Source: Deinococcus ruber (GTDB taxonomy: Bacteria > Deinococcota > Deinococci > Deinococcales > Deinococcaceae). Taken from it: a DNA stretch of 64,000 nucleotides. Each line of letters starts with the position of its first letter. Within the stretch, counting starts at the first letter, position 1. The notes under the pieces were generated by a model, which was not told the DNA's origin, did no database searches, and worked only from the letters and a program-made list of their open reading frames with translations. This document shows, one piece after another, positions 24,603 to 33,509 of the stretch. Both the position numbers and the translations under genes were made by a program. The stretch covers positions 37,979 to 101,978 of the forward strand of contig NZ_BMQL01000015.1 in the NCBI RefSeq assembly GCF_014648095.1, in the 5' to 3' direction.

Positions 24603-25298
24603 ATGACGACAACTTCAGCGATTCGCGCGATCGGTGGCGCACGGCTGTGTGGGAGCGGACGCAAGGCAGGCGAACTCTACCTGGAATGTGGCGTGTCCGC
24701 AGGTGGGCAGGGCATCGAAGCGTTCCTTCAGGATCTCCCGCTGCAGATCGATCAGGAGGCCTTCAACATCTCACCGCTGGGGGTGACGACCTTTCTGGAT
24801 CCACAGGGCGTCACGCACGTGTTGGACTGGGTCGGTGAAGGGCACTATCCCGAGGTCGCAGACTTTATTGAAGAGGCGCGGCTGAAGGGGGTCAGCCGGA
24901 AGATCAGTCATACCGCGCCGATCAGTGGCCTGACGCAGGACAGCCGCCTGTTCCTGGTGCATCCTCGGGCGGCCATTGTGAATACCGATCAGCTACCAAC
25001 CCCCGCAGGCTTTCACTGTCCGTGTGGGCATCGGCATACGGCGCAGCAGGGCTGTCTCGGGTGGGCGTGGCACGCGCTGCCCAATGATGGGCAGGGCAAA
25101 CGCAAGCTGGCAGAGAGCCGCAGCTACGCTGTGAAGAGCAGCCACGTGCCGAAGGAAGCGGAGTATGCGCTGGCGGTGTTCATGGTGGTGCCGATCACCG
25201 CGCTGACGGTGATCGTGTCGCCCGACACTCAGACACTGACGGAACGTCTCGAGCAGGCGCGCCTGACGGGCATTCCGGTGTTGATGGCCGACGAGTGA
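24603..25298 (+). CDS. Hypothetical protein with CxCxH cluster (231 aa)
   Basis: Contains VLDWVGEGHYPEVADFIEEARLKGVSRKI, LFLVHPRAAIVN and a HCPCGHRHTAQQGCLGW cluster that could bind zinc. The WVG..YPEVADFIEE pattern recurs in phage and plasmid proteins of unknown function. Start by hairpin. Confidence 0.65.
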   Translation: MTTTSAIRAIGGARLCGSGRKAGELYLECGVSAGGQGIEAFLQDLPLQIDQEAFNISPLGVTTFLDPQGVTHVLDWVGEGHYPEVADFIEEARLKGVSRKISHTAPISGLTQDSRLFLVHPRAAIVNTDQLPTPAGFHCPCGHRHTAQQGCLGWAWHALPNDGQGKRKLAESRSYAVKSSHVPKEAEYALAVFMVVPITALTVIVSPDTQTLTERLEQARLTGIPVLMADE

Positions 25299-25308
25299 CG
25301 CGAGGCGT

Positions 25309-25326
25309 GGCCCCCAGGAGGGGGCC
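25309..25326 (+). promoter_or_regulatory. Hairpin unit before 25338 ATG
   Basis: GGCCCCC-AGGA-GGGGGCC, then AGGTCGTATGC (11 nt). Confidence 0.9.
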
Positions 25327-25337
25327 AGGTCGTATGC

Positions 25338-26147
25338 ATGACAACGAACACGGTGCCGCTGTTGACGGTTTCTCTGCCTGTCGCCGAGACGCAGATGATC
25401 GCCCTGAGTGAGCTGCAGGAGAACACTCGGGGCGCGACCAACTTCCTGAAACACGCCCTGCGCTGCTCCGGGCAGCTGGATGCCATCCTGATCGAAGTCC
25501 TCCCGAGCGGTGAATACGTGATTCGTGACGGGAACCGCCGGGTCGAGACCGCCCGGGCGCTCGGCTGGACGGAGATTCGCGCCGATCTGTACAGCGGGCT
25601 GAGCGAGGGCGACTGGGCGCTGCTGCTGAGCAGCGTGCACAACCGCAGCGAGAACCCGGTCGAGGAGGCCCGCAACTACCGGGTGCTGCTCAGGAGCCTG
25701 ACGCCGGAGGGCATCGCGGCGAACACCGGACATCCTCTCAGCCGCATCAAAGCCCGCTTGGAACTGCTGAAGCTGCCGGACGATGTGCTGGAGCTGGTGG
25801 GGAGTGACACGTTGGCGCTCTCCGTGGCCGAGCGGGCGTCGAAGCTCAAAGGGCCGTTCCTGGGCCGGGCGGTGAACGAGATCCGGATCGCGGCGGGGAA
25901 TGGCAAGCGGTATGGCGCGAAGGACTTGAAGGAAGTCACGGTCGCACGGAGCGGGGCGTTGGGCGCGTTGCTGATGGCCGCCGCCCCGCCCCCGGTGTCG
26001 CTGATTCCGCCTGCAGAGGTGCTGGCGCTGGAGGTGCGCGAGTTGTGTGCCCGGCGGAACGTAGACATCGCCGAGTTGTTGACCGAGCTCGGTCTGACCC
26101 CTGCTGGTGCGGGTCTGCCTGCTCGCCAGCATGCGCGGATGAACTGA
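25338..26147 (+). CDS. ParB-like nuclease-domain protein
   Basis: 269 residues. ParB/Srx-type box at VIRDGNRRVETARALGW (about residues 55-71) and ENPVEEARNYRVLL (about 98-111). An HTH follows (LTPEGIAANTGHPLSRIKARLELLKLPDDVLELV), and the C-terminal region is variable. ParB proteins bind centromere-like sites, but family members also regulate or cut DNA. No ParA lies next to it in the window. It heads a run of closely spaced genes to 27,577. Confidence 0.85.
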   Translation: MTTNTVPLLTVSLPVAETQMIALSELQENTRGATNFLKHALRCSGQLDAILIEVLPSGEYVIRDGNRRVETARALGWTEIRADLYSGLSEGDWALLLSSVHNRSENPVEEARNYRVLLRSLTPEGIAANTGHPLSRIKARLELLKLPDDVLELVGSDTLALSVAERASKLKGPFLGRAVNEIRIAAGNGKRYGAKDLKEVTVARSGALGALLMAAAPPPVSLIPPAEVLALEVRELCARRNVDIAELLTELGLTPAGAGLPARQHARMN

Positions 26148-26149
26148 GC

Positions 26150-26401
26150 ATGCCGCTGGTGCCAACGGACCTGCTGCCGATGGTGCAGCGGGTCTACCCC
26201 ACTGCCGCACGAGTCATCCTGCATGCCCGGCGCACGCCGCACCCCGTGACGCATCTGCTCGAAGATTACGACGACTGTGCGGCCTTTGATCCACAAGGCC
26301 GCCTGCTCTTTCCGCTGCGCCCGGAGGAAGTCGACCGTCTCAGAGACACGCTGCGTCACAGTTGTGGGGGTGGCCTCCTGGTGCTGGACCTCAGTGCCTG
26401 A
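26150..26401 (+). CDS. Hypothetical protein (83 aa)
   Basis: ATG two bases after the ParB-like stop, so probably coupled. Contains EDYDDCAAFDPQGRLLFPLRPEEVDRLRDTL. No family recognised. Confidence 0.6.
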   Translation: MPLVPTDLLPMVQRVYPTAARVILHARRTPHPVTHLLEDYDDCAAFDPQGRLLFPLRPEEVDRLRDTLRHSCGGGLLVLDLSA

Positions 26402-26420
26402 GCGATCCAAAAGGAATCCC

Positions 26421-26996
26421 ATGACTGACCTGATTGCCTCCACCGTTCAACCGCCGTCCCCGTTGCTTTCCCGTCTCCTCCAGGCAAAACGCGAAATCGA
26501 TTCGGGCTGGAACATGCGGGCGTTTCACCTGTTGACCGAAGGCATTGAACTGCTGTCCGGCGATGCTCCGCGGCTCGCGACCCTCTTGCCGGAAGAATTG
26601 GCGCACGAGCTCCAGGCCGCGGAAGCGTATGTGCGAGTGCTGCAAGGTAAACAGACGCGTCAACGGATTGAGGCGCTCATGCAAGATGTGCTGTTGACGG
26701 GTATACCGCTGAGCACAGCTGCTTGGCGGCGGATGCTGCGGCCAGGCCGCACGCTCGTCTGCGTGTGTCGCCAGCTGCCTTTCGTGGCACCGGTCTTCCC
26801 CCCGTATCAGCCGATCATGGTGGCTGCACTGAAGCGAACGCACGTCACGTTCCATGCGCCACACAACCAGGAAGGGGTGCTCTTCCAGCCCTGGCTGACG
26901 CGACAGAACGGCATCACCCTGGAGCAGATCGAGCGCGGGTTCATCGTCGTGCATCCCACGCTGGGCCGCCTGGTGTATCACTTCGAGGCGGCATGA
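26421..26996 (+). CDS. Hypothetical protein, paralogue of 45609-46025 product
   Basis: 191 residues with an AAAAGGAAT ribosome site and no hairpin. The C-terminal half (GIPLSTAAWRRMLRPGRTLVCVCR ... ALKRTHVTF ... GITLEQIERGFIVV) is clearly related to the 45,609 gene. The N-terminal half is a helical repeat-like region. Function unknown. Confidence 0.68.
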   Translation: MTDLIASTVQPPSPLLSRLLQAKREIDSGWNMRAFHLLTEGIELLSGDAPRLATLLPEELAHELQAAEAYVRVLQGKQTRQRIEALMQDVLLTGIPLSTAAWRRMLRPGRTLVCVCRQLPFVAPVFPPYQPIMVAALKRTHVTFHAPHNQEGVLFQPWLTRQNGITLEQIERGFIVVHPTLGRLVYHFEAA

Positions 26997-27577
26997 ACGA
27001 TTCACGGTCAGCGGGGAGCGTCCCTGTGGTGATGCCTGCGCGGGTGATCTACGGAAATGCAGGCAATCGCCCGCTGGAGCAACTGCTGTTGGACGCAGCG
27101 AATTACCAGCAGGACCTGCTCCGTCCCGCGCAGGAACGCCTGTTCCTGCCCGGCGAGTACGTTTTCGGGTATCGGTTGCCGACCTGGCAACGGCCTGCGG
27201 TCTGGCGAGCGGCCCAGCAGATTCGGCTGATCGAAAGCTGCTTCCTGGGCTTCGACATCGGACGTTTCCTGGTAACGGAGAGCCACACGCTTGCGCTTGA
27301 TGGGCTGCTGCTGGATGGGCAACAACGGCTGCTGGCGATCCGGAGCTATTTGCAGGGAGAGATCACCGTCTTCGGGGCGCGCTTTCAAGAGCTGACTGAG
27401 CGGGATCGGCGACGGTTTCTCGACACCCTGCTGCCGACCGCTCGCCTGAATGCCGATCAGTTGAGTGAGGCGGTCCTGATCGATCTGTACGTGCGGCTCA
27501 ATTATGGTGGGACGGCGCACACAGCAGCCCAACACCCGTTCATGGTGGCGAAGCTGATCGGTGACAACGAGACATGA
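26993..27577 (+). CDS. DUF262 domain protein
   Basis: 194 residues. LDGLLLDGQQRLLAIRSYLQGEITVFG is the DUF262 (DGQQR) motif found in GmrSD-type and ParB-related nucleotide-dependent proteins. YRLPTWQRPAVWRAAQQIRLIESC is the preceding QR-type helix. Only the N-terminal domain is present and no DUF1524/HNH nuclease follows. Overlaps the previous gene by ATGA. Confidence 0.8.
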   Translation: MNDSRSAGSVPVVMPARVIYGNAGNRPLEQLLLDAANYQQDLLRPAQERLFLPGEYVFGYRLPTWQRPAVWRAAQQIRLIESCFLGFDIGRFLVTESHTLALDGLLLDGQQRLLAIRSYLQGEITVFGARFQELTERDRRRFLDTLLPTARLNADQLSEAVLIDLYVRLNYGGTAHTAAQHPFMVAKLIGDNET

Positions 27578-27583
27578 AGCGGT

Positions 27584-27601
27584 GGCCCCCGAGTGGGGGC
27601 C
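27584..27601 (+). promoter_or_regulatory. Hairpin unit before 27613 ATG
   Basis: GGCCCCC-GAGT-GGGGGCC, then AGGACTGGGGC (11 nt). Confidence 0.9.
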
Positions 27602-27612
27602 AGGACTGGGGC

Positions 27613-29124
27613 ATGTTCACCACGACACCCGGCTTCCGATTCAAAACCAAGAGCTTCCCAAGCATCGGCACAGGCGGCAACGTCTGTATTCCTGACAGTG
27701 CCTTCAGTGCCGCGAACTCGATGACACAGATGCATAAGGTCTCCTGGGGTGCACTGGAGGCGGCCTGCCTCGTCCTGCGCGGTCAGGTTGATGCCGCCCG
27801 TGATCAGGACACCTTAACGGTCTGCATGCCTGACCGAAACGGTGTGCTGCTGCTCTCGCAGTCCTGTCGGGCCGGCAACCAAATGACCTGGAATAATCCT
27901 GGCTCGACCGTGCGGCCGTATGTACTGCTAATCGTCGAGGCCCTCCTGTTTGGCATTCATGCCGAAGTGAAGGAGCGCTGGGCGCGGCTGCTGGGCGCGG
28001 TGTCGGCGCAGACAAGCCTCCCACTGACGGCACCGACCCTGGAGCGGTTGAGCCACGATCCGGCGGTGAAGGAAGCGATGTTCGGCCTGGTGGATTCGCT
28101 GTACTTCACGGCCCGGGACTTCGCGGCTAATCGCACGGAGCTGTCCGATCCCGTGTCGCCCCCCGCGGCCTGGGTGCATTCACCAGTGCTGCTGGGCAAG
28201 CCCCCCTTGGCGCGAAGCGGCGCCGTGGACCTCACCCCAGCGGGTCTGCTCGCACGCCGTGCGCTGACCGGGGTGCGTGCCTTGCTGTACGGACCGACCG
28301 GAACCGGCAAAACGGAGCTGGCCAAGCGGATCGCGCTGCAGAATCAATCCGCCTTGGTGGACATCAAGGGGCGGCCTGGGCTGGAGGATCGGGACATGAT
28401 CGGGTACATCGCACCGACTGCCAGTGGGCCGCGCTGGGTGGATGGGCCGGTGGCGCGTGCGTTCCGGATGGCGCAGCAGGGCTTGCCGGTCACGTTGGTG
28501 GTGGACGAACTGCTGCGCTTCGAGCCACACCACCGCAACCTGTTCATCGGGCTGATGGACGACAAGAGTGAGCAGGAAGTGGCGGCGCTCATCGGCAAGA
28601 GCGTCCCGGCTGGGCGGTATTACACGCTGGATCTGCCTGGGGCAGACGAGGTGCTGTACGCCGCGACCCGTGATCTGAATATCATTTGCACCACGAATGT
28701 GGGTGGCAAGTATGTGCAGAGCGGGGAGTTCGATCCAGCGCTGAAGCGGCGGTTTCAGATGATGCTGTCAATTGGCTATGCACCGGAGGCAGACATCCTG
28801 CCGCTGTACACCAAGATCGGCGGTGCACAGGCGGCGGCATTGACGTATCAGTTGGAGTTCGCCACGCGGAGTATGACCACCTCGCAGGGGCAGTTGCTGG
28901 CCGAGCCGATGAATATTGGGGTGTCGCTCAACTATTTGCAGGAAGTGACATCGCTGGTGGATGCGGGCTTGGAACTGGCGGATGCACTGCGGAGTGCGCT
29001 GCTGGTGACGGTGGCGCCATTCTGCTGTGAGTTCACGGACGAGGGCGAGCTTGACGAGGCGGCCATCAAGTCGTTGTCGACCACCTTGGAGCAGCTGCTG
29101 CGCAAAGCGGGCCTTGCCACGTGA
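27613..29124 (+). CDS. MoxR-like AAA+ ATPase
   Basis: 503 residues. Walker A GPTGTGKTELAKRIA (about residue 236), pore-type segment DRDMIGYIAPT, Walker B VTLVVDELLRF, sensor CTTNVGG and arginine-finger region DPALKRRFQ. The ~200-residue N-terminal domain is unrecognised. MoxR ATPases act with VWA-domain partners as protein-remodelling or metal-insertion chaperones. A VWA protein is encoded 485 bp downstream, which supports a functional pair. Confidence 0.85.
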   Translation: MFTTTPGFRFKTKSFPSIGTGGNVCIPDSAFSAANSMTQMHKVSWGALEAACLVLRGQVDAARDQDTLTVCMPDRNGVLLLSQSCRAGNQMTWNNPGSTVRPYVLLIVEALLFGIHAEVKERWARLLGAVSAQTSLPLTAPTLERLSHDPAVKEAMFGLVDSLYFTARDFAANRTELSDPVSPPAAWVHSPVLLGKPPLARSGAVDLTPAGLLARRALTGVRALLYGPTGTGKTELAKRIALQNQSALVDIKGRPGLEDRDMIGYIAPTASGPRWVDGPVARAFRMAQQGLPVTLVVDELLRFEPHHRNLFIGLMDDKSEQEVAALIGKSVPAGRYYTLDLPGADEVLYAATRDLNIICTTNVGGKYVQSGEFDPALKRRFQMMLSIGYAPEADILPLYTKIGGAQAAALTYQLEFATRSMTTSQGQLLAEPMNIGVSLNYLQEVTSLVDAGLELADALRSALLVTVAPFCCEFTDEGELDEAAIKSLSTTLEQLLRKAGLAT

Positions 29125-29242
29125 GGGCCACGTGGGATGGAGCGCATCTGTGCGTCAGCTTCAGCTGTCACACTCAGCGGTGAGGGTCCCACGGTGGTGG
29201 CCCCATCGAGCACCCCAGACTGGTGTGAGGTCGGAGGACGCG

Positions 29243-29554
29243 ATGAGCGAATTCATTCTGAAGGGCCGTTGGCATGGTGAGTTGTACGCACCGGATCGAC
29301 ACTTTCAAGGGACCGTGGAGGTTCCTGGACCGTCGGCGCTCCAAGTTGGGGACCGGGTGACGGTCACCTTTGTGGAGGATCGTCCAACGGTGCACTGCAA
29401 TCCGACGCAACTGCATGGGCACTTCAGTCTGGACGGCATGCCGCGCGAGGATTTCGTGCTGGTCAGCTTCGTCCGCAAAGACGGCGAAGTGGGGGCCGAC
29501 GCGACGCAGGACGGGGACGCGCAGCGCTGGGGTGGTGACCTGTTCATTCGCTGA
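29243..29554 (+). CDS. Hypothetical beta-rich protein (103 aa)
   Basis: Starts at the ATG after TCGGAGGACGCG, a true Shine-Dalgarno, and has no intact hairpin. Sequence: GRWHGELYAPDRHFQGTVEVPG... VGDRVTVTFVEDRPTVHC. Lies between the MoxR and VWA genes and so may belong with them. No family recognised. Confidence 0.62.
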   Translation: MSEFILKGRWHGELYAPDRHFQGTVEVPGPSALQVGDRVTVTFVEDRPTVHCNPTQLHGHFSLDGMPREDFVLVSFVRKDGEVGADATQDGDAQRWGGDLFIR

Positions 29555-29580
29555 GCACCTGACATTCAGCAGAGAGTCTT

Positions 29581-29599
29581 GGCCCCCACTTCGGGGGCC
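29581..29599 (+). promoter_or_regulatory. Hairpin unit before 29610 ATG (10-nt linker)
   Basis: GGCCCCC-ACTTC-GGGGGCC, then ACTGACGTGT (10 nt) and the ATG. The only clean unit with 10 rather than 11. Confidence 0.87.
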
Positions 29600-29609
29600 A
29601 CTGACGTGT

Positions 29610-31136
29610 ATGACGACTCCCGCACGTTGGTGGCAGGACGCTTCGATTCGCACCTGGGCCTGGCAGGCCTGGCGTTGCTACGCTTGGCGGCCCGGCTACC
29701 GGCTGACCCTCACGACCTCAGAGCGCACCGCGTATGTCGATATGAAAAACAAGATCGTGGTGTGCAATCCTGAGTATCCGTACCCGCCGCTCCAGAGTGT
29801 CCAGCAGGTGCGGCATCTGCCGAAGGACGTGCGCGAATTCCAGATGCAGTATCTCGAGAGTCTGATCGCGCACGAAGCCGGGCACACCCATCACAGTGGC
29901 CCGCTCCCGGCCGGACTGTTGGGGCAGCTGGTGAATATCATCGAGGATCACCGGATGGAGCGGTTGATGGCGCGGGACTTCCCGAACCTCGCGGCGCTGT
30001 TCGAGTTGGCCTGTGATGCCGATGCGGCGCACTGCATCACCTCAGACGGCCAGGGTGGAGACGTGATCCGAGGCTGTCTGCTGCACCGCTTCACGGCGAC
30101 GCATCCCACCTGGGCGTATGTGCCCGATCGTGCGGATGCCCACCACTGGCTGGCGGTGAAGGTGCTGCTGGAAGCCGCGTGGGACGCGCCGACGTATGGG
30201 GACGTGGTCGCGACCGCCGCACAGATTCTGGCGCTGTTGGGTCGTGAAAACGCGCCCGCCGATCCACAGCTACAGCCATTCCTCGACGGTCTGGGTCAGG
30301 CGGTGTTGCCTTCCGACGCTAACAGCAGCGAGATCGGCGAAGAGGCCGATGATGGATCGTCTGCGACGCCCAAGCTGCCCGGTCCTGGCGGGGCGGGCGC
30401 CGCTCGCATCCCGCCAGAGCGCCCACAGGCGGATCCGCAGGAAAGTACCGACTGCACGCTGCTGAAGAGCGAGCTGGAGGGCGAGATTCGGCGACTGGCA
30501 GCGGTTCTGGCGCAACCGGGAAAGCCGGACCGCACCCTGGCGAGTCGGGACCGGGGGCGGTATCGCTCTGACCGGGAGGCCACCGGGAGTGAGCGGCCCT
30601 TCGATCTGCGTGTGGGGGCTGAGAAGGCGGGTCCGACACATCTGCGTCTGGCGGTGGATGTGAGCAGCAGCATGCGCGGCGACCGGCTGGACCAAGCGCG
30701 GCGACTGAGCTTCACGGTGACAGCGGCGGCGCAGCGCTGCAATCTGCCGATGGTGGCCGTGGCGTTCGACGATGCGGTGCATCCGCTGTTCGATCCGCAG
30801 ACCCGCCCGACGGCGGCCCTCAATGCGGTGGCGGCCCTCCACACGCTGAACAATACATCGTTGGCTCCGGCGCTCCGTGCCATCTGGCAGCCCGTCCTAC
30901 CTGGCAAGAGCCTGACCTTCATCCTGACGGATGGGGAGCTAGACGGCTCGGATTATGCCGCGTGTCAGCGCTTGCGGGCGAAACACACAGGCGTGGTGGT
31001 ACCGGTGCTGCTGGAGCAGGATGACGACGTGCGCCAACAGTATGAGGCGACATTTGGGGTGTGCGTGGCGCTGAGCGACGCGTCGCTGCTGGTGCCGCAC
31101 ATCGTGAGCTTCTTGCGTGGCCGCTTCAAGCATTGA
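29610..31136 (+). CDS. VWA-domain protein with N-terminal HExxH
   Basis: 508 residues. The N-terminal half carries LIAHEAGHTHHSG (HExxH, about residue 91) followed by NIIEDHRMERLMARDFP, a CobT-like/zincin arrangement. A Pro/Ala-rich hinge lies around residues 250-285. The C-terminal VWA has MIDAS DVSSSMRG (about 350) and ILTDGELDGSDY. Partner of the MoxR ATPase by context. The pair resembles CobS/CobT-type and MoxR-VWA chaperones; the substrate is unknown. Confidence 0.82.
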   Translation: MTTPARWWQDASIRTWAWQAWRCYAWRPGYRLTLTTSERTAYVDMKNKIVVCNPEYPYPPLQSVQQVRHLPKDVREFQMQYLESLIAHEAGHTHHSGPLPAGLLGQLVNIIEDHRMERLMARDFPNLAALFELACDADAAHCITSDGQGGDVIRGCLLHRFTATHPTWAYVPDRADAHHWLAVKVLLEAAWDAPTYGDVVATAAQILALLGRENAPADPQLQPFLDGLGQAVLPSDANSSEIGEEADDGSSATPKLPGPGGAGAARIPPERPQADPQESTDCTLLKSELEGEIRRLAAVLAQPGKPDRTLASRDRGRYRSDREATGSERPFDLRVGAEKAGPTHLRLAVDVSSSMRGDRLDQARRLSFTVTAAAQRCNLPMVAVAFDDAVHPLFDPQTRPTAALNAVAALHTLNNTSLAPALRAIWQPVLPGKSLTFILTDGELDGSDYAACQRLRAKHTGVVVPVLLEQDDDVRQQYEATFGVCVALSDASLLVPHIVSFLRGRFKH

Positions 31137-31157
31137 AGGGAGCACAGCACCAGCCGT

Positions 31158-31179
31158 GGCCTCTGCATTTCGAGAGGCC
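31158..31179 (+). promoter_or_regulatory. Orphan hairpin unit, GGCCTCT stem
   Basis: GTGGCCTCT / AGAGGCCAC is perfect over 9 bp. Eleven nt after the GGCC end, the triplet at 31191 is AAA, not ATG, and no gene follows before the next hairpin. Probably left behind by gene loss. Confidence 0.65.
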
Positions 31180-31273
31180 ACGCGCTGCTGAAAGCCCACC
31201 TGAGGGAACGGGATGGCATCGCGCGTTGATCTTCCAATACACGCCATACCACCTGCTGAATGGTGGGAGACGT

Positions 31274-31292
31274 GGCCCACCGGGGGCGGGCC
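31274..31292 (+). promoter_or_regulatory. Hairpin unit before 31304 ATG
   Basis: GGCCC...GGGCC with a 9-nt loop, then AAGCGGGGAAT (11 nt). Confidence 0.78.
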
Positions 31293-31303
31293 AAGCGGGG
31301 AAT

Positions 31304-32431
31304 ATGAGTCTGACGACAGCGGTTGATACCTGCGATCTGCCTGGGCTGATCGCACAGCACTGCGGCGCGGCCAGCGTACGGGGCCTGGGACCCAGGGGCG
31401 GCACCATCCGCGATCCCAGACCAGGCATGGCGGAAGCGAACGCGAGCTTATCGGTGTGGGTGAATGCCTTGGGGACATGGATGTGGAAGAAGCGCGGGCG
31501 CAACAGCGGACAGGGCACCGCCTTCACCTTCCTGATCAGCCTGGGCCTGTCCACCACCGAGGCGCGCAAGGAACTGCTCGCATTCACCGGACAGCACAGT
31601 ACCTGGGAGCAGCGCGAAGCGGTGGCGACGCCTGCACCGCGAGACATCCTGGCGGAAGCGAAACGCAAACTGGCGGACGTCAAGCCAGTGCGGCGCTGTG
31701 ACCTCGATGCCCTCCGCTCACAGCTGAAAGCACTCCGCAGTACCGATGCGGCGGCACAGGAACTCGCTCGACGTGGTCTGTGGTTGCCGGGTGATTTGCA
31801 GGCCGTCAACCTGCACGGCGATCTGGCGTTCCTGGTGCGCGGGCCAGATGGACGGCCATACAATCTCAAGCGGCGTCGGCTGGAAGGCGGCAAGAGTCGG
31901 TATCAGGTGGTTTTCCCTGGGCTGAGCACGCCCGCATGGTGCAGTCCGAACTATGGGCGGGCGAGCCGGCTGCTGATCGTCGAGGGGGAGTTAAATGCAG
32001 CGGCGGCGTGGCGGGTCATCACGACGCAAGGACTGGACTTCGACGTGCAGGGCCTGCCGGGCACCGACACCTGGCCGTTTCTGGAAGGGATGGACCGCGA
32101 GGTGTGGATTTACGCCGATGGGGACAGCAGTGGAGAGAGCATGCGGGCGCGGATTCAGGAGCTGGCGTTCGCGGCGGGGGCGACACGGGTGCATCAGGTG
32201 CCGGCGTTGGCGGAGGGGGACTTCTGCGACGTGCTGGGCAGCGCGGGTGTGGCAGCGCTGAGTGCGGTGTTGCACGCGGAACGCCCGAAGTTCCAGGCGG
32301 ACGTGAAGCCAGCGCTGGAGAACATCGCGTTCGTTCCTGAAAAGCCCCTGGCAGCGGCCGCTCGGATGGCGCCGACGGTGCTGGTGGGGCAGCCGCTGGA
32401 CATGACGGAGTGGCCACTTGTGCGCCGATAA
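31304..32431 (+). CDS. Toprim-domain protein (primase-like)
   Basis: 375 residues. Toprim motifs: LLIVEGELNAAAAW (catalytic Glu, about residue 225) and EVWIYADGDSSGESM (DxD, about 266). The middle region (LAFLVRGPDGRPYNLKRRRLEGGKSRYQV) is as in plasmid/phage primase-helicase relatives. No N-terminal zinc finger and no helicase domain, so it may be a partial primase that works with the helicase at 41,118. Start by hairpin. Confidence 0.8.
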   Translation: MSLTTAVDTCDLPGLIAQHCGAASVRGLGPRGGTIRDPRPGMAEANASLSVWVNALGTWMWKKRGRNSGQGTAFTFLISLGLSTTEARKELLAFTGQHSTWEQREAVATPAPRDILAEAKRKLADVKPVRRCDLDALRSQLKALRSTDAAAQELARRGLWLPGDLQAVNLHGDLAFLVRGPDGRPYNLKRRRLEGGKSRYQVVFPGLSTPAWCSPNYGRASRLLIVEGELNAAAAWRVITTQGLDFDVQGLPGTDTWPFLEGMDREVWIYADGDSSGESMRARIQELAFAAGATRVHQVPALAEGDFCDVLGSAGVAALSAVLHAERPKFQADVKPALENIAFVPEKPLAAAARMAPTVLVGQPLDMTEWPLVRR

Positions 32432-32463
32432 CGCTGGCTGCAGTTGACAGAAGCCGCTGGGTG

Positions 32464-32874
32464 ATGCTGTTTGAAGATATGTACATTGTCATGAGTTCGA
32501 AGGATGGCCCGGTCGCTGGCAGTTACACGCGGGCGGTGGCGGACACGGCGGCCCGGAATCTGCGTGTGCTGTACCCAGGGACGCGCATGTGGATCGTCCC
32601 TGGTACCGCCGCAGAGATCCAGCAAAAAGAACTCGAGGTGCTGGCGTGTCCCATCGATGCTGAGATCACGACCGCCCACCGGGTGCTGTACGAGGGCACC
32701 GTGCGGACGGAATATGTGCGGCGACTGACGCTTCGGGGGTTGGTCGACAGCAACATTCGCGGAAGCGAGCGGCGGTCTCAAGGGGAAGGCTGGACGTCCG
32801 AATTGGCGGAGTCGCACGCCGCCTTCGCACGCGCGACCGGCGTCTCTGAGCACCGCGTACGCTTCACCTTCTGA
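32464..32874 (+). CDS. Hypothetical protein (136 aa)
   Basis: MLFEDMYIVMSSKDGPVAGSYTRAVADTAARN... The start is uncertain: GTG 32410 and ATG 32479 are also in frame. Basic C-terminal part. No family recognised. Last array gene before the signalling island. Confidence 0.55.
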   Translation: MLFEDMYIVMSSKDGPVAGSYTRAVADTAARNLRVLYPGTRMWIVPGTAAEIQQKELEVLACPIDAEITTAHRVLYEGTVRTEYVRRLTLRGLVDSNIRGSERRSQGEGWTSELAESHAAFARATGVSEHRVRFTF

Positions 32875-33509
32875 GGCTGAACGGCCTGCTGATGCGGTGA
32901 CCACCTGCCCTTTCCCAAACTCCCCGATAGACGTGACCCTTCCGGGCCAGATGTCAGTATGGATGCTCCTTCTTTCCGAAGACCAGTTTCGCCGATTCAG
33001 ATTGGTCCCCGCCGTGTGGTGAACCCAGGCCGGGACGAGCAGATCAGACATCTGTGGTCTACGGGGTCGAACGAGAGTAGGAACAGAATTTTCCGTTCAT
33101 AGTGCATCAGGCGGAAAACGCGAAAATAACGAGCGGCGAAGAAGGCGGCTGACACGGCAGCAGCCTTGAATGCTCGGGCGACGAAAGCTGCCGAATGCAT
33201 CACCGAGAGCCCCTGTTGTTGAGTGAGAATCTGAAAGGCAGGCGAGGCAACGTCAGGAAACCAGAACCCTGACCATAGTTGGGCAGATTGAGTTGGATTC
33301 TAGACCTTAGTCAGAGGTATGCCCTGCGCCAGGGCCGCAATGCGACCCACTTTCTTCGTCGTCGCGGCGCAGGTAAGAAGGGTGTTGGCGTCTTCAGCGA
33401 GGTGTCCCCCAGTGTGGCGCAAGCACCTACCTTATCCTGATCAAGCGCGCGCTTCGAAGCAGGCGTACAGCATCACTGATGCACAGACCACGCCACATGC
33501 ACAAGAGGT
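32875..33509. other. 635-bp gap at the left edge of the signalling island
   Basis: No supportable gene. Lower GC than the flanks and no recognisable insertion-sequence ends. It probably contains the junction of the island with the array. Confidence 0.45.

Noticed and set aside
29199..29215. A further hairpin unit before the 29243 gene
   Set aside because: Only a TGGCCCC half-site is present, the complementary arm is missing and the spacing is wrong.
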